Assembly (NCBI RefSeq): GCF_964199755.1
Contig: NC_133910.1
Span: forward strand, 10,424,711-10,488,710
Length of the DNA: 64,000 nt
Origin: Larus michahellis
Lineage: Eukaryota; Chordata; Aves; Charadriiformes; Laridae
Reading direction: 5' to 3'
Shown here: one piece after another, positions 25,454 through 37,925 of the stretch
How positions within the stretch are numbered: position 1 is the stretch's first letter
Layout: each line of letters begins with the position of its first letter
Notes under the pieces: model-generated
The model's input: only the letters and a program-made list of their open reading frames with translations
Told to the model about the DNA's origin: nothing
Database searches by the model: none
Position numbers and translations under genes: made by a program

Positions 25454-28400
25454 GTAACACTATTTTGTATTCAAAGACTATGGAAGCTGGGTTTTTTTTT
25501 TTTGTTTTGGTAGCTCAAGCACACCTCAACTGTTCGGTAAAAATAATGGGAACAAGGTGCATACATCTGAGGCATGTACACGTGCAACAAATTCCTCTGT
25601 TTAGTGCCATGGCAATTTCCCTTTATCTGCAGAACAGATCACGCTTAGTTTTCAGTTTATTTATTGGAACAAGTCTTCTGCAAGCCCCTTTGTATGGTCT
25701 CAATTTTACATTCATAATTCTTGTTGCTGTTTGCAGAGAAGCATTTAAAACATTCCCCATGGAACCTCCAACTTCATTACAGTGTAAGAAGGTGTGTCCA
25801 TATTAGAGTAGCTTACGTGGGCTAGCAAAAGCCAACCAGACAAAAAACTGTGCAGGAGGTAGAAATAAATACGCTTAACTTCTCTTTTGGATTTAATTCT
25901 GTTCCCCGCAAAGGCTACTTTGGGGACAAACAAAACTACCTGTATTACTTTTCCCAGAGAGTTCTCTGCCCCCCAGCCAACAGTATACTCCATTTTTTCT
26001 TCTCCGTTGTCTCTGGGATAGGCAAGGGAAGAAGGACGGTGGGTTTCTGCCCAAGCTGACTCAGTGCTCAGCTCTTACATACGCTCTTACTAAGGATGAG
26101 TTAGCTGCTTTTTGCTACAAGCACCCCTTACCGGGAATTGTGCTCCTGTTAAGTCGCTTTTAAACGTTTTAACCTCCAGCTTGGATTGTAATGCTCAGTG
26201 TAAGAGTGTACTCAGAATGGCTGAAAGGCTTCTATAAGAAATTCGTCTGCCCCAGCCAGGGTTCACTGTACTGTGATGGGACTTTCTTCCTTCGGCTGCT
26301 TGGAGGCAGGAGGTGCGGGGTCCGTTCCCCAGCGTGTCACTCCCCGTCCTTCCCTCGAACGGCCACTGGGGAAACACCTAAACACCTAAATTATTTACCT
26401 CTAACTTAGGAACATGCATGTAAATTAAAATACAGCCCTTAAAGATGCTAGCCAAGAACAGATGCTATGGGAAGTTGTTTGCTCAACAGCAGTAAGGATT
26501 TTTTTATAGTTTTAAAGCCAAAAGGAAAATGTTTATTAAACTGTGTGATCTTATTCCCAGCTTCCTTGGTGATTTACTGTGTTACCATCACGTATCTTCT
26601 AGATAGTGCAGTTGAGTGGTTGCAAAAATGAATATAAATACTTTCCTATTACACAGTTGTATTTAGGATATTAACCTATTAGAAGAAATCTCTCACAATT
26701 TAATAAGCAGGCCGGAGGGAGCATTCCATCCATGTCTTTGGTTTTCTGTTTAAAATTTGATTACATTGTTTTGTTATTTTTTCTGGATTTATACATAAAC
26801 ATGAAAATTGGTTTTATCTCCTGAAAAAAATAGTGCTCCCTCAGACTGCCCAAACCCCGACTGTGTAAATCACATGAACTGAACAGTCTGAAATTACAAA
26901 CTGTCTGCAGTTTGCCTGGACCCATGGTAGAGTTTGTCCCCATTCGCTTCTACGACAGATTTGTCATAAATTCCTTTCCAAGGAAAACAAACTCATTGAA
27001 ATGTCAGTGTTTTCTTGCTCCCGAGTTTGGCTCTTATCTTCTGCTCCCACTAAAGGGCAGGCCTTCTCCGGTGGAAGTACTTGTCCCGCAGTGAGAAACG
27101 GTCATATTGGCTTTGGGTCCGCGCTGGTAACCCTGGGACCCCAGAGCTGACTCTGTGCCTGCAGACCAGGGCAGTAACTTTCTGATGTAAATATTTTCTG
27201 GGTTGAAGTTTAGAAAAGATTTCTCTCAACAAAAGAAGCTCTTCAAACCTAGTTTTTCTAAACGTTTGAATGTTTTTTTTTTTCTTCCCCCTAAGTGGTA
27301 GCACGCTATTGCTGCAGCGTTAAAGGACTTGGCAGTATTAGATAACGGCAATGATACCGGGATGCCCCGTTTCCCGCTACCGAATACAAATTGCATTTGC
27401 ATCTGTACCTCAGGGTGCTAGAGAAAATGACTTGCTTGTGAGAACAGGTGATTACTGAACATCAACGATGGGTTTCTGCTGTTGATTACCTTATGGACAT
27501 AGTTTTGTGAGGTGTTCGCAATGAGCTGGTGAGTTTGTTATTGACGTTTATGAGGAAAACCTATTGAAAATGAAGAAAAACTCGTGTAATTTGCTAGAGA
27601 AACAAAGAGCCAGCCTGCCCTTCAGTAGTGAATTACTGCCCCATCTGCTTTGCTCACAGTTTTAGATCTGAGACAGTAATCTATCAAATAGCTGAATTCA
27701 GGGATTATTTTCTTGTTATATTAATGGCCTAAATACACCATTTAATATATAAATTAATTTCTAAAATTGCTATTACATTTCTGTATGAACTTGAGTCAAT
27801 AAATTTGGCAAATTTTATCTAGCTTCTGTAAAATGTTGGATAGTTTCAGTTGTGCTAATATTCCCATCTCGACAACAACGACAAAAATTGTTCCTGGCAC
27901 ATTTTTTGAGCCATTTATAGCAGCAAAACAGCAGTTGGAGTATTCGTGAAGGTTTTATACCGCTGTTCCTTGTGGCCACCAAGGAGGATTGTCAGTGTGG
28001 GATAAAGAAATCCACGTCGATGCCACTGGTATAAAATACATTGCTGGTCGCAGAGCTGCAAGCTGGCATCTCCCCAGAAATTGGTTGAAAACGTAGTTTT
28101 ATATAAGAAGCTGAACATGGACATCAATGTATATCCTCCTGCATCTTTTTTTTTTTAATGCTAAAGTAGCAGAAGAATCAAAAGTCTCCAAATTGAGACT
28201 GACCTTTGTATTTGTTATCCCACCCCCCTAAAATACACCTGTAGTTCCCTCCTCCATAAACATCAAGAATCTCGGTGATACACATAATAATTTAGGAAAG
28301 TGTGGTCAGGTTATGACAGCAGTAAAATTGTTTGTGTATAAGCTTTTTTTGAATATTTGAACATACTTCAGAATTGTTAATGAGCCTTATATTTGTATGA

Positions 28401-30004
28401 AATAGAGAAGTATTATTTTGTCTTGCTTGAACATGGGAATCCTATAATATCCTGTGGAGTTTGCGTATATGAATTCAGATAAGATAAGGCAAAAGGAGAA
28501 TAAGTAAAATAGACTGTTCATGTGTCTGATAGGAAGAGTAAGTCCAGACCTAAGATTAGAAGGGAGAAAATGAAGGTGTAGTGCAGAGGAGATAGCGTGG
28601 TTCGTTATGTGTGAACTCCCGTTACTACTTTAGGTAGGTTAGGCTCACCCGAGTTTCACAGGTATGTAAAATTTGACTATTTGCATTTAGCATTTCAGCG
28701 TGGGTAACTGTCACTGACATGGTTAGCTGATAGAGTTTCCCTAGCAGAAATTACAGAAATGCAAGTGAATCTTCAGGCTTTCAGAAATGAAGAGCTTTGT
28801 TGAGAGTCTCAAAGAACCAGCTGTTCCCTGGGTGTTAAACTACAAAATACTCAACCTTTTCCGTCGGCTTTGCGTTTGGCCCACTTCCAGCTGTAACCAA
28901 CGCAGTCATTATTGCTGCTGCTGTAAAACAGCAGCTTCTGACTTTTTTTTCATTAAATGCTTCCCATGAGTGTCACTTGTGGGGGAGAAAGAGCGAATGT
29001 TACCAAAGGTGCTCTCCCTGCCTGCAGCTCACCGTGACTGATACAGTAATTCACGGAGCTGGCAGCTGCTGCTCTCAGATAACCCGACAATTCCTTCGCA
29101 AGCTGTTTCCCAGCCGAGATCGTAAGCGACCCCAGCTGCAGCCTTAGTTGGGAGAAATTATACTTCAGAATGTAATTGTAATATTCTGAAAAGGTGCCTT
29201 TCCTGCAGCATGGATGAGCCAACGTTAAAACCCTCAAGTCTTTCAATATCTCATCCTAAAATAATTGTCTTAAGTGTATGTTCAAACCGGGAGAGCCAGT
29301 TAAAGCCCCCACTTCAACTGTTTTTTATTCAGTTGAAACGGAACTAGTGTAGAGTTATTGGGTAAGGCTGAAAAATGGGCTCTCTGCCTTCCAAAGGAAG
29401 GCTGAGCATTCAGACCCAGCGCAGCCTTGGCGGAAGGGAAACAACACTTCAAATAAACTCACTTCTGCGATAAGGTGACACGTGGTAATGGGGTTATCTT
29501 TATAGTGCTACAGACTGAAATGCCATATTATTTCAGTAGGTCTACATCCGAACTTTTGTTTTAGGTCCATCTCTGAAAATAGAAGGTTGAAACGACCCAA
29601 TTCAGGTGCCGATACAAACCTGATTTTCTCTCCAGGTGGATTGTTTTCCTTGAAGCTCAACAGTGTGTCTGACTCTGTTTCAGCTTAATACTTGAGGCAG
29701 CAGAAATCAAGGCTGATGTTACACCAGCGTAATTGTACAGCACCTTAAAATCCGGTGTTGCTGCAGCGGTTTGCGCCGGGACGCCAGGCTGCTGGTGGGG
29801 CTGATGGATGCACAGCCAGCAGCAGCCCCCGTGGCAGCGTCACCCGGACGTAACCCAGCCGAGCTCACTGTCTGCTGAAACGCTGCATCAGCTCCTGTGC
29901 ACGTTACATACAAATAAAACCTCATCTTTTGGTTTTTGAAGGACAGGCAATTTTTTTTTTTTTCCCTAGTGAGCATTCCAGGAGGCTGCTGTTTAAATTA
30001 AAAG

Positions 30005-30241
30005 ATCATAGAATCGTAGAATCATAGAATTGCCTGGGTTGGAAGGGACCTTTCAGATCATTGAGTCCAACCATCAGCCTAACTCTGACAAAAGCCATCG
30101 CTAAACCATATCTCTAAGCACTGTGTCTGCCCGGCTTTTAAATCCCTTCGGGGATGGTGCCTCAGCCACTTCCCTGGGCAGCCCGTTCCGATGCTTAATA
30201 ACCCTTTCAGCGTAAAAATTTTTCCTAATATCCACTCTAAA
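30005..30241 (-). mobile_element. CR1 LINE 3' fragment
   Basis: The + strand reads TCATAGAATCGTAGAATCATAGAAT followed by TGCCTGGGTTGGAAGG, three octamer units and then the conserved CR1 3' region in reverse complement. It can be followed to about 30241, so it is 5'-truncated to near the same point as the copy at 24769-25007. The two elements share nearly all positions in between. It lies only about 170 bp before the last TTLL11 exon, close to where a branch point and polypyrimidine tract must lie. Confidence 0.93.
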
Positions 30242-30250
30242 TGTTTACCA

Positions 30251-30293
30251 CGATTGTATGTGTCCGCACCCAGATTGTATGTGTCCGCACACA
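30251..30293. repeat. 21-bp tandem duplication beside CR1
   Basis: Two adjacent units share ATTGTATGTGTCCGCAC, at about 30253-30269 and 30274-30290. This is a local duplication immediately outside the CR1 5' truncation point. Confidence 0.85.
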
Positions 30294-30410
30294 GCTTGTA
30301 CACATTTGACCTTGGTGCTGAAGAAACCAGAGAGATTATTATGTTTAAAGAATGCAGTTTGCTAGAGAACGCAGTGCTATGACTCTCCTGTAAACACCTT
30401 CTCCTTGTAG

Positions 30411-30700
30411 GAATGTGTTTGCAAGCCTTTGTCGAAGCTTTCTTCTGCCTGGCTCAGAAAAAATACAAGTCCCTCCCACTCCACAAGCAAGTGGCCTCGC
30501 TGATTGATTTTTGTGAGTATCACCTGGCTGCCCTGGATGAAAAGCGCCTGGTTTGTGGCCGTGGGATCGTGGAGCGCCGAAGTGCAGTAGTTCCGTGTCA
30601 GACTGATGGACTTCACCTTACACCAGCTGCACACACACCCCTCCTGAACCGCACGGCCGCAGCTAGTAAATTTGCAGATTACAGAAATCATCGCTATTAA
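30411..30700 (+). CDS. TTLL11: TTLL11 terminal coding exon with stop
   Basis: GA completes the Gly codon from the previous exon, then 95 codons run from MCLQAFVEAFFCLAQKKYKS to ...FADYRNHRY and a TAA stop at 30698-30700. The first half (LPLHKQVASLIDFCEYHLAA, then LDEKRLVCGRG) is the conserved TTLL11 C-terminus as I recall it. The final roughly 45 residues after CGRG are low in recognisable similarity; the mammalian tail also differs there, so this is the variable end of the protein. The acceptor is CTCCTTGTAG. A GTGAGTAT sequence at 30513 inside the exon and a CAG|GTACGT sequence at 30743 just after the stop both look like donors. The first would remove conserved codons and is probably not normally used. 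Confidence 0.85.
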
Positions 30701-32009
30701 CGGTGCTAATTCACCGGGACAGAACTGAGAATGAATCCTCAGGTACGTACGCGTACTGCAGGAGGAGACAGACTCTTGAATTCCTTCATCTAATAGTCGC
30801 AATTATTTATTTCAGCTTTTTAAATTTATGCTTTTCAAAAAGTCTGCTGCAACTCCCATTCTCCAGTAATGATCCTGGCAATGGCTATTTATTTACCTAC
30901 TGTACACCTCACATGACAAACTGTGCATTCGTCCCAAGTGTGTAGAAAACCACGTGTGAAACAAGGACCGGAATACAGTGGGACAATAACCGGTGCCACG
31001 GGACCGGCTGCGCTGACGGAGAGGCGCGCTCTTATCAAAGGAATTACCGTGTGCGCTGGATGTATCACGGAAACCAGGCGAGGAGCTGCAGTCCCAAATA
31101 CCGGTTCTGAACTATGGAAAACTGAAACCTGGAATTACGTTTGTGGTCAGACTTCAGGCTTTGACCCTCTTCTTTCCATGGCTTGGACTGTACATGTTGG
31201 AATCGGTACAGATTTGGTCATTGTCCATGAACTTATTTTTTAAAGTCGGTCTTAAAACACTGAAATCATATTTTGGCTGTTGGATTCTTTGTACATGTCT
31301 TTGCCATGACAAGTACTGTTAATTTTTTAAAGAAAAACTACAGATGTTTATCCTTTTGCTTCCACAGAACCAATAAGCTGACACTTATTCACGGAAAAAA
31401 ATTACTTCATTAAGTCAAATTTGGTGAATCCTGTGGTGGGTTTGTTGTCAGGTACTAAGCACTGCTTCTGCAAAAAGCTTTGCAGTGTGAAGGCCTAAGA
31501 GTTCATCTAAATTCCAGTGAAACTGGACTCCTGTCACTGACTTTTAGCTAAACTAATTGCATTCTAGCTTTGCTTATTTTTTGCCTTTCGCATGTTTGTT
31601 ACCTTATTTGGACCTGTAATAATATCTAGAGCAGATTTGTTTGTCTTTGCACATATTCTTCATTTTTTCCCTTAAATAACAGTATAACTCCATACAAATT
31701 AGATCTATATTATTTAACAGGGTATTCTGTCACGAATGCTGGACTATACCGCTGCAGTTGTACAGAGTAGTCTTTGTTTTTCCAGACTTCCCTAATTGCA
31801 CTTCTCTTGCCGGGGCCGAAGCAGAACACGAGACTGGCTGAAAGGACGTGAGAAACTTGGAACTTCGGGGCTGTTCAGTCCAATTCTTTTCGGTCTCATA
31901 TTTTATTACAATAATGTACGTCTGCATCTGAATTTGAGTTTCCTCCTTTGTTCTACTCTTCGGTGTTAATGAATCTAGTTATGTGCTAGTGTTCTTCATA
32001 CTGTCAAAA

Positions 32010-32195
32010 CGTGCGACGCTGCCAGGTGGCGCAGCCTCTGGGCAGTGAGTTTTGGGGTGGAGAAAATTCCCTGAGCTCGACACCGCCGCGTTCCCACGGC
32101 CGGTCCGTCAGAAACGCGACCTTAAAGGGAGCTCACTGTGGGTGCGGAGGGAGCCCACCCCTTTAATGTCACGGGCTAAAGGCACGCGCGGCACT
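32010..32195. promoter_or_regulatory. CpG-rich cluster with CTCF-like motif
   Basis: A run of CpG dinucleotides stands out in AT-rich surroundings. At 32019-32034 it contains CTGCCAGGTGGCGCAG, which fits the CTCF core (CCAGGKGGCGC). It lies between the TTLL11 stop and the base-composition boundary. Function is inferred from the motif only. Confidence 0.4.
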
Positions 32196-32878
32196 GAGTG
32201 AGTTTTTACTTCAGGAGAAGTTTAGAGTTTCTTTTCCCGTGTTAGGTTTAAGCAGCATGCGTTTTTCCTAAGTGTCGATGAGCAGCATGGCAATACAACG
32301 CAGAAATCAAGCTGAGCCCACAAGAAGCTACTCCCTGGCATGTGTTAATACCAGGCGTGGGCGTCCCTTCTCCTCTTTGTCGTCTTCTGTAACACCGATC
32401 GGAGCAGTAGTAGACGATCTTTTGTAGTTCAACGGCTAGACTGTTTGACATGTTATGCATTGTACGTAAGAGGACAATTGTAGAGTAATGCCACTGCCCT
32501 CAGCCTTGTTTAAGTTTCATAAAGATTATTGCAGCATGAAGATAAAATGCCAAACTCCAAGGTCTGGCATCTGTCAGAACCAATGAAGCTGAAAGGGTCA
32601 TTTTTTCCACACTTTCATTGTAATATATTTGAAGACATTCACAAGTTGAAAAATGGTTACTTCTCATTTTGTGACGTCTGACATTTGTCTTGCGATTGGC
32701 AGTGTGTTACTAGAAAATGGCTTACAGTTTCTCTCATCTTGTGATTGATGTCCTGTAAAGACAGAGTTACAGAAGAGTCGGATTTGAAACGCTACAACTG
32801 CGAATGCCTCTCCTTACAGCTTTCAGATAGTACAATCTGCGGCCTAAAATACCCAGGTTTTACGATTGGTATCAATGG

Positions 32879-32884
32879 AATAAA
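32879..32884 (+). promoter_or_regulatory. TTLL11: candidate polyadenylation signal AATAAA for TTLL11
   Basis: A canonical hexamer lies about 2.2 kb after the TTLL11 stop. It is a candidate only; no transcript end is visible. Confidence 0.3.
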
Positions 32885-32905
32885 TCAACCACTGTATATA
32901 ATGAA

Positions 32906-33600
32906 CACTGGTAAGATCTCTCTCTGTTTTGGAGATCTTTATATAGTCTCTGGATCGAATACCAGTTTTTGTAGCCTGTGCATGCACGGGCTGATGCAGG
33001 ATGCCCTGTTTATCTCCCACTTCAAATATGAAGGGTCCCTTGTAGAACAGTCAAAATATTCAATTACCTGCCTCTAGTAATCCAGTGTTCGTGTATTTAT
33101 ATAATGGGAAAATTGAATGCCATATTATTCTCGGGGGAGGAGGGGGATAAAACAGGAGCGTACTTTAGGGACTTAATGACAAAGTCGCATTTCTCTTCCC
33201 TGCCATCTAATGCAATTTCCTCTGAATATTATTTAGCATCCAAAGCAATTTCACGTAGCCTTTAAGTGACCAGTCTGTGCACGTGCAAAAAAATGACCAG
33301 ACACTTTATTTAGGATATGAATGCTAACGCACTGGTAATCTGCTAATCCCGAGATACCTTTCTAGGAGAAGAAGCAATACGTGAAAGGCAGTAGGCGTTT
33401 GGTTTTTAATAGCACTTTTCTATATATTCTTTTCAGAGAATAATAGAGCACTCCATTTATGGCATATATGATATGAACATTGCATATCAATGAAATCTTT
33501 CTCATTATCAGCCACTCTGGGTCTGGTCTTCCTCACTGGGTATAAATCAGAGTGGAACACTTCCACAGCTGAGGAATATCTGAGGCAAGTGAGTCCAGAA
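32906..33600. other. AT-rich intergenic tail
   Basis: AT-rich sequence with no gene or repeat that I can name, ending where the GC-rich spacer begins. Confidence 0.5.
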
Positions 33601-35210
33601 TTTCAATCCAGACGTCCCCCTTCCCTGCAGGCTCCTGTCTAGCCCAAATGTGCCTAAATTTGGCGACGCCTTGTTGGATTTTTGGGTTCTTTCTCCGCAC
33701 AGAGCTGTTTGTGGCTAAATCACTTGAAATTTATCTTGTGCCTAATCTGGATCGGGCTCTTGGCACTGAATTGCCCTCTGCCCAAATGCCCAACTCGCCC
33801 CGTTTCAGCCCTGTGATTTGGGAACATCTTCTGTGCACGAGGCGGGTCACTTCACATGCCACACACCTGTACCTGCTTTTAAAGCACAGCTGGAAGGGAG
33901 GTGCTTGGCTAATTACCCAGTTAAGGCTCCGGTGAGAGACCCACATCCACCTGCTCCAGTCTTCCTCTTCCCAGCTGGAGCTTATGTCACGGTGTCTCGC
34001 AGGTGACTCCATTTTACTGGCTTTACCCCTCTGGTTGTGTTAGTCTTGTGTTCAGCCCACCATCAGACCAAAGCATCCTTCCCAGAGACGGACGACGGCA
34101 CTTCGGGAGCGCTGGTGATGAGGAGGGATCTGGTCCTCGTCCCTCCTGAGCCTCAGGCAGCTCCCGGACAGGGTAGGTGCAGGTCCTCACGTGGCGGGGA
34201 CTCGGGGCGGACGGGGCCGCAGCCTCTGTGGGGGTTTTGGGGTGCGAGAAGGGCATTGCTCCTGTGCCGCTGGACCTGGGGGCTCTCAGGGGCTATGCTA
34301 AGGTTGTAGGAAGAGCTGCCAGCTGGCTCCTACCTGGATGGTGCCTCACCTCTGCTGCATTTGCGTACTTGCTGTGAATGAGTTCCATCGTCCCCGTCAC
34401 AGCTCCTCGTTTCCAGCCAGCGCTGTCTGACCTTACTCTGATCTCTCTCTGATGGACGGTGACAATCTGCTTCTAAATATGGCCCTGTTCCTTCTAATCT
34501 GTTTTCTTTTCCATCGTGCTTTGCTGCGTTTCCTCCTAATTCCACAGTTTTGTTTCTCAGCTTGCCTAATAAACTGATGTGCTCGACGTGGCTGGATCCA
34601 TCAGTTCAGCTCCCGCTGTTGCTGTGCAGCCGGGTCTGGAAGATGTCCGTCTTCATTTTGAAGGTGAATCTGTCCTGTGTCGTCTCTTCGAGGTGCTGCC
34701 GCGCGTCAGCCTCTGCCGAGCCCATGCCTCAGTTGGAACCTTTCCCCGTGTGTGTGGCGGCTCACCCCCGCAGCCCTGTTGGGCAGCCGCCGTCCCGCCA
34801 GCCCCTCTCCTCAGCCCCGCTGCCGGGGACACGCTGGTTCCTCTCAGTTCCTCGGAGCAGAAATGTGCTGTAGATTACTACTTGGGCAGGTCCAGCCCCC
34901 GTGGGCTTCCCGGAGCATCCCTGCGTGGGGGATGGCCCATCCCTCCACAGCCATCCCTTACCCGGCTCCCTGTGCCCACCAGAGACCCGGCACTTCTAGA
35001 ACCTTCCCGCCAGCGAAAGCCCATTAGCAGCTCCGGGAGCGAGCCGTGGTGCTGCTCTGCAGTTCATTAATTTGAAATGGGGAGACCAGGTTGAAGTAAT
35101 TTTCACATCTGGTCCGGATTGTGTTTTTTTCCGGCTCTGATCTCCGTCCTCCACAGAGGTCGATCCTGCAGCTCCTGCAGCAGGGAGCTGTGTGCAGCCT
35201 CACCTGCGAG

Positions 35211-35270
35211 CTGGGGACACAGTGGGGACGCGGTGGGGACGGCGCGGTGGTGACATGGTGGGGACGTTGT
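35211..35270. repeat. short GTGGGGAC-type minisatellite
   Basis: Repeated imperfect GTGGGGAC(GCG) units occur four to five times in about 60 bases. Confidence 0.7.
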
Positions 35271-35689
35271 GTTGGCATCAGCAGGTGGATCCTCTCCATT
35301 ATGAGCTCCTCATGGGCGCTCGAAGTCAGGGCTGTGCTTACCACTGGCTTTGCTGATGTTGTTCAGTTGCTATTAAACGGACCCAAATTCAGTAGCAATT
35401 TACAAATATTGTTAGGAAAGGTGTCAGCGCCAAGCCCGGGGCAGGCTGTGCTGTGCGGGGCCCCGGTGGAGACGTGGGGACGGAGCAGCTGGGTCCAGTG
35501 GCTTCCCAGCAGCGGGGTGGGAGCGCGGGCAGGAGGGGTCACAGCGAGCTCCAACAGCGAGAGATCTTTGGTGGAACATAAACATGTCTTTAGAAAAGTG
35601 ATAATTTTTTTTTTCCTCCCTTCTGCTCACCCGTTGCCCTCTGTGTTTTAATCAAAGAACTCTACTTCTTTTATTTTCCTGGAAACTCT

Positions 35690-35780
35690 TGTTCTCACAG
35701 CTTTTAACTTCTGCCTTTCACCTTTCACTTTCACCTCTGCTTTTCCCTTTTATCTTCCTACTTTTCCCTCCCTTATTGTC
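35690..35780. repeat. polypyrimidine tract on + strand
   Basis: Nearly all C and T, with CTTTCAC-type direct repeats at about 35715-35735. Low-complexity sequence. Confidence 0.7.
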
Positions 35781-37925
35781 ATGATGAAGGAGGGGAGAAC
35801 CGAGCTCTCTCACCTTCCCTCTCCTAATCTCGGGGGTTTTTTTGGTATTATCAAGAAGTCGGATTGTTGAACTCTATGGTTCTCATTGATGTCGCCAGTT
35901 CTGGAGGGGGTTGCTCTGCAGGAGGCTTTGTCTGAAGACCTGGAGCTCCCGGCAGCAGCCCGGCTCCCTGGCCAGGGGATCCGGTAGCTCAGCTCGTCTG
36001 TGCTCGGTTCCCTTCTCCCTGTGTGTCCTCTCACCTCGTGCCGTCCGTGGCTGCGTTGCAGTGACCTGCCGCCGTTACCTGCAGCCTTCTGGGCCCGTGG
36101 TGGATCTGCCGACGTCTGACATGGTCCAAACGCGTTCTGGGGCTGTTCCAGTTTCAGTGCCAAACAGACAGGTCGGTGCGTGGTTGTTACCTGTGCAATG
36201 AGCAGGAGCGAGCTGTGGGGGCACGCGCCGGGCTGGGGGCTCCAGAGCTGTTCTGTCCCCTGCAGCTCAGCTCCTGGGCTTTGTCCTCTCTCTCCGTTAG
36301 CGGTGCTCTCTTGGACCTGGTGGGACGGAGGTGTCCCTTTATACGGACTGGGATTGTTAAACTGTGGAGTGCTCCAGGTGATGGCTCCCAGCTGCGTTGG
36401 AGGGCAAGGACTGGACTCCTCCGCATCCCGGACACAAAGTGTGCGTCAGCCCATTGACGGGCGCTGCCCCGAGACGCTTCGCCTGCTGCTCCGCCGTGCT
36501 TTGCCTTCGTGCTACGTGGGTTATTCACTTACTGTCATAAAATCCCACATAACATTCCACACGGTGGCAAACCCGCCCAGGCGTTGCGCTGGGCCGCGCT
36601 GCCGCAGCCCCGGCAGAGACGCTGCTCCCTCCGCAGGCACCGGGGCTGCTCCCCGAGGAACTGCGAGGCGCCCGAGCTGCCCGCTGGGCAGGATCACGCT
36701 GCTCCCGGCACAGGCTGGGCACTGCCTTCTCCCAGGTGACGGCTCCGTTCCTGGAGCTGTCACCTCCTCGCGGAGACCCGGCCGGCGTGGACGCGCCTCT
36801 GCCCGCGGGCGCACGCGGGCTCTGCAGCCAGCGCTCGGGTGCCCTCAGTAATGAGGAACCTGCCCAGAAAAACGTGAGTGCTTGTCACCGCCTGGCTTTG
36901 CGCCCGCGTCCAGCAGTTCTGCTGCTCAGTTACTGGTTTCGTTACCTGTCTCTGCTTTCAAACTGGTTTTTGTGCGGGAGAGGTGTTTTATTCCCCTTTT
37001 CTTTCGGCGCACAGCTCTGGGAGGAGGAAGGGCAGCGCAGTTCCCTTCTCAGTTTACTCACCAGCCCCGCTCCCTGCGGGTGCAGAGATGCAGGACGCCC
37101 CAGTGTCAGCCGGGGGGATAGAAGACCGCAGCCGAGACACTGAGCAATGGTTCGCTGTGGTTTTGGCTGGAGCTCTTTTCTGTACCCGTCTTTTCTCCCT
37201 GAGGTGGCTGGTGTAATCTAGAGGCTCAGGAACACCTCCGGTGCTCGGAGAGGGCACGCCTGGCACCCAGACGGACGTGCCTGGACGGCAGCAGCACCGT
37301 TTGCTCTGTGTATACCATTATCATCAGCCGCCGCAGGACGCTCCGTGCCTGCTCACCGCCTGCGTCTTCTTGAACGCGACGGTTCGTGCCAGCACATGAG
37401 AGGGAAGGGGGTGGCATCAGCCGTCTCGCTGCATCGAGATTCCCCAGGGAAAAAGCATCCCGAGCCCAGCAGGCGCACGAGATGCTGAGAATCCTGGCTG
37501 TTTGCCAAGGAGAAATGAGCTTGTTCAGAGCCTCAGACGGTTTCTCTTTCATGTTGCGAGGGACGTGTGTACGGATCCCACCCACAGGACCGTGCAGCGC
37601 TGGGCTCGCCCAGCTCCGAGGGGAGGAGAGCGGTGTTCGCTGCTCCCGTGTCTGATCCGGATGCGTCTCCATCTTCAGCCCACCCCTGAGATTTCTTTTT
37701 GTCATAACTTTCTCTCTCGTCGGGAGCCTCATTTTCCTGTCAGTCCCTGCTGGCGCAGCGGTGTCAATGCTGTGCCACGGGCACACGGGGCGATGGTCCT
37801 CCCTCCGCGCGCCCGCAGCGGGCTGCGTCCTCCCCCAGGAACGCGGGAGCTGCGCAGGAGCCATTGAAGCCTCTCGGCCACGTGTGGCCCCATAAATCCT
37901 CCGCTGGTGTTCGCCCAGCACCACT

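Larger units (their letters stand above)
25454..30410 (+). other. last TTLL11 intron
   Basis: A roughly 5 kb intron, mostly AT-rich. It contains the second CR1 fragment (30005-30241) and a 21-bp tandem duplication just beyond it (about 30251-30293). It ends at CTCCTTGTAG (30401-30410). No other coding region is supported. Confidence 0.75.
1..30700 (+). other. TTLL11: TTLL11 gene, 3' portion (gene span)
   Basis: This span covers the distal part of a + strand gene identified as tubulin tyrosine ligase-like 11 from its last three coding exons. TTLL11 adds long glutamate chains to tubulin tails; its catalytic TTL domain lies in upstream exons that are not visible here. The three exons join in frame (phases G|, AG|A, G|GA) and end at a stop codon at 30698-30700. 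Everything from 1 to 22362 is most simply one long intron, or part of it. The left boundary is the window edge, not the gene start. The gene converges on DAB2IP, which lies on the opposite strand to the right. Confidence 0.8.
30701..32905 (+). other. TTLL11: probable TTLL11 3'UTR and flank
   Basis: Sequence after the stop codon has no convincing coding content. The first clear AATAAA on the + strand after the stop that I found is at 32879-32884, which would give a UTR of about 2.2 kb; variant signals could end it earlier. A strong donor at 30743 leaves open a UTR intron. The 110-residue open frame at 32745-33077 shows nothing recognisable. The extent is an inference. Confidence 0.35.

Noticed and set aside
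25159..25806. 215-codon open frame on the + strand as a gene of its own
   Set aside because: Only 25347-25453 matches TTLL11 and has splice sites at both ends; the flanks are intron.
32745..33077. 110-codon open frame after TTLL11
   Set aside because: No domain, and it contains the candidate poly(A) signal. Most likely UTR or flank.
36180..36851. 223-codon open frame on the + strand
   Set aside because: Same GC-rich region, with low-complexity Arg/Pro/Gly-rich translation, no domain and competing overlapping frames.
37226..37924. 232-codon open frame on the - strand in the GC-rich spacer
   Set aside because: No recognisable domain. It overlaps several equally long frames on the other strand, as expected where GC content removes stop codons.
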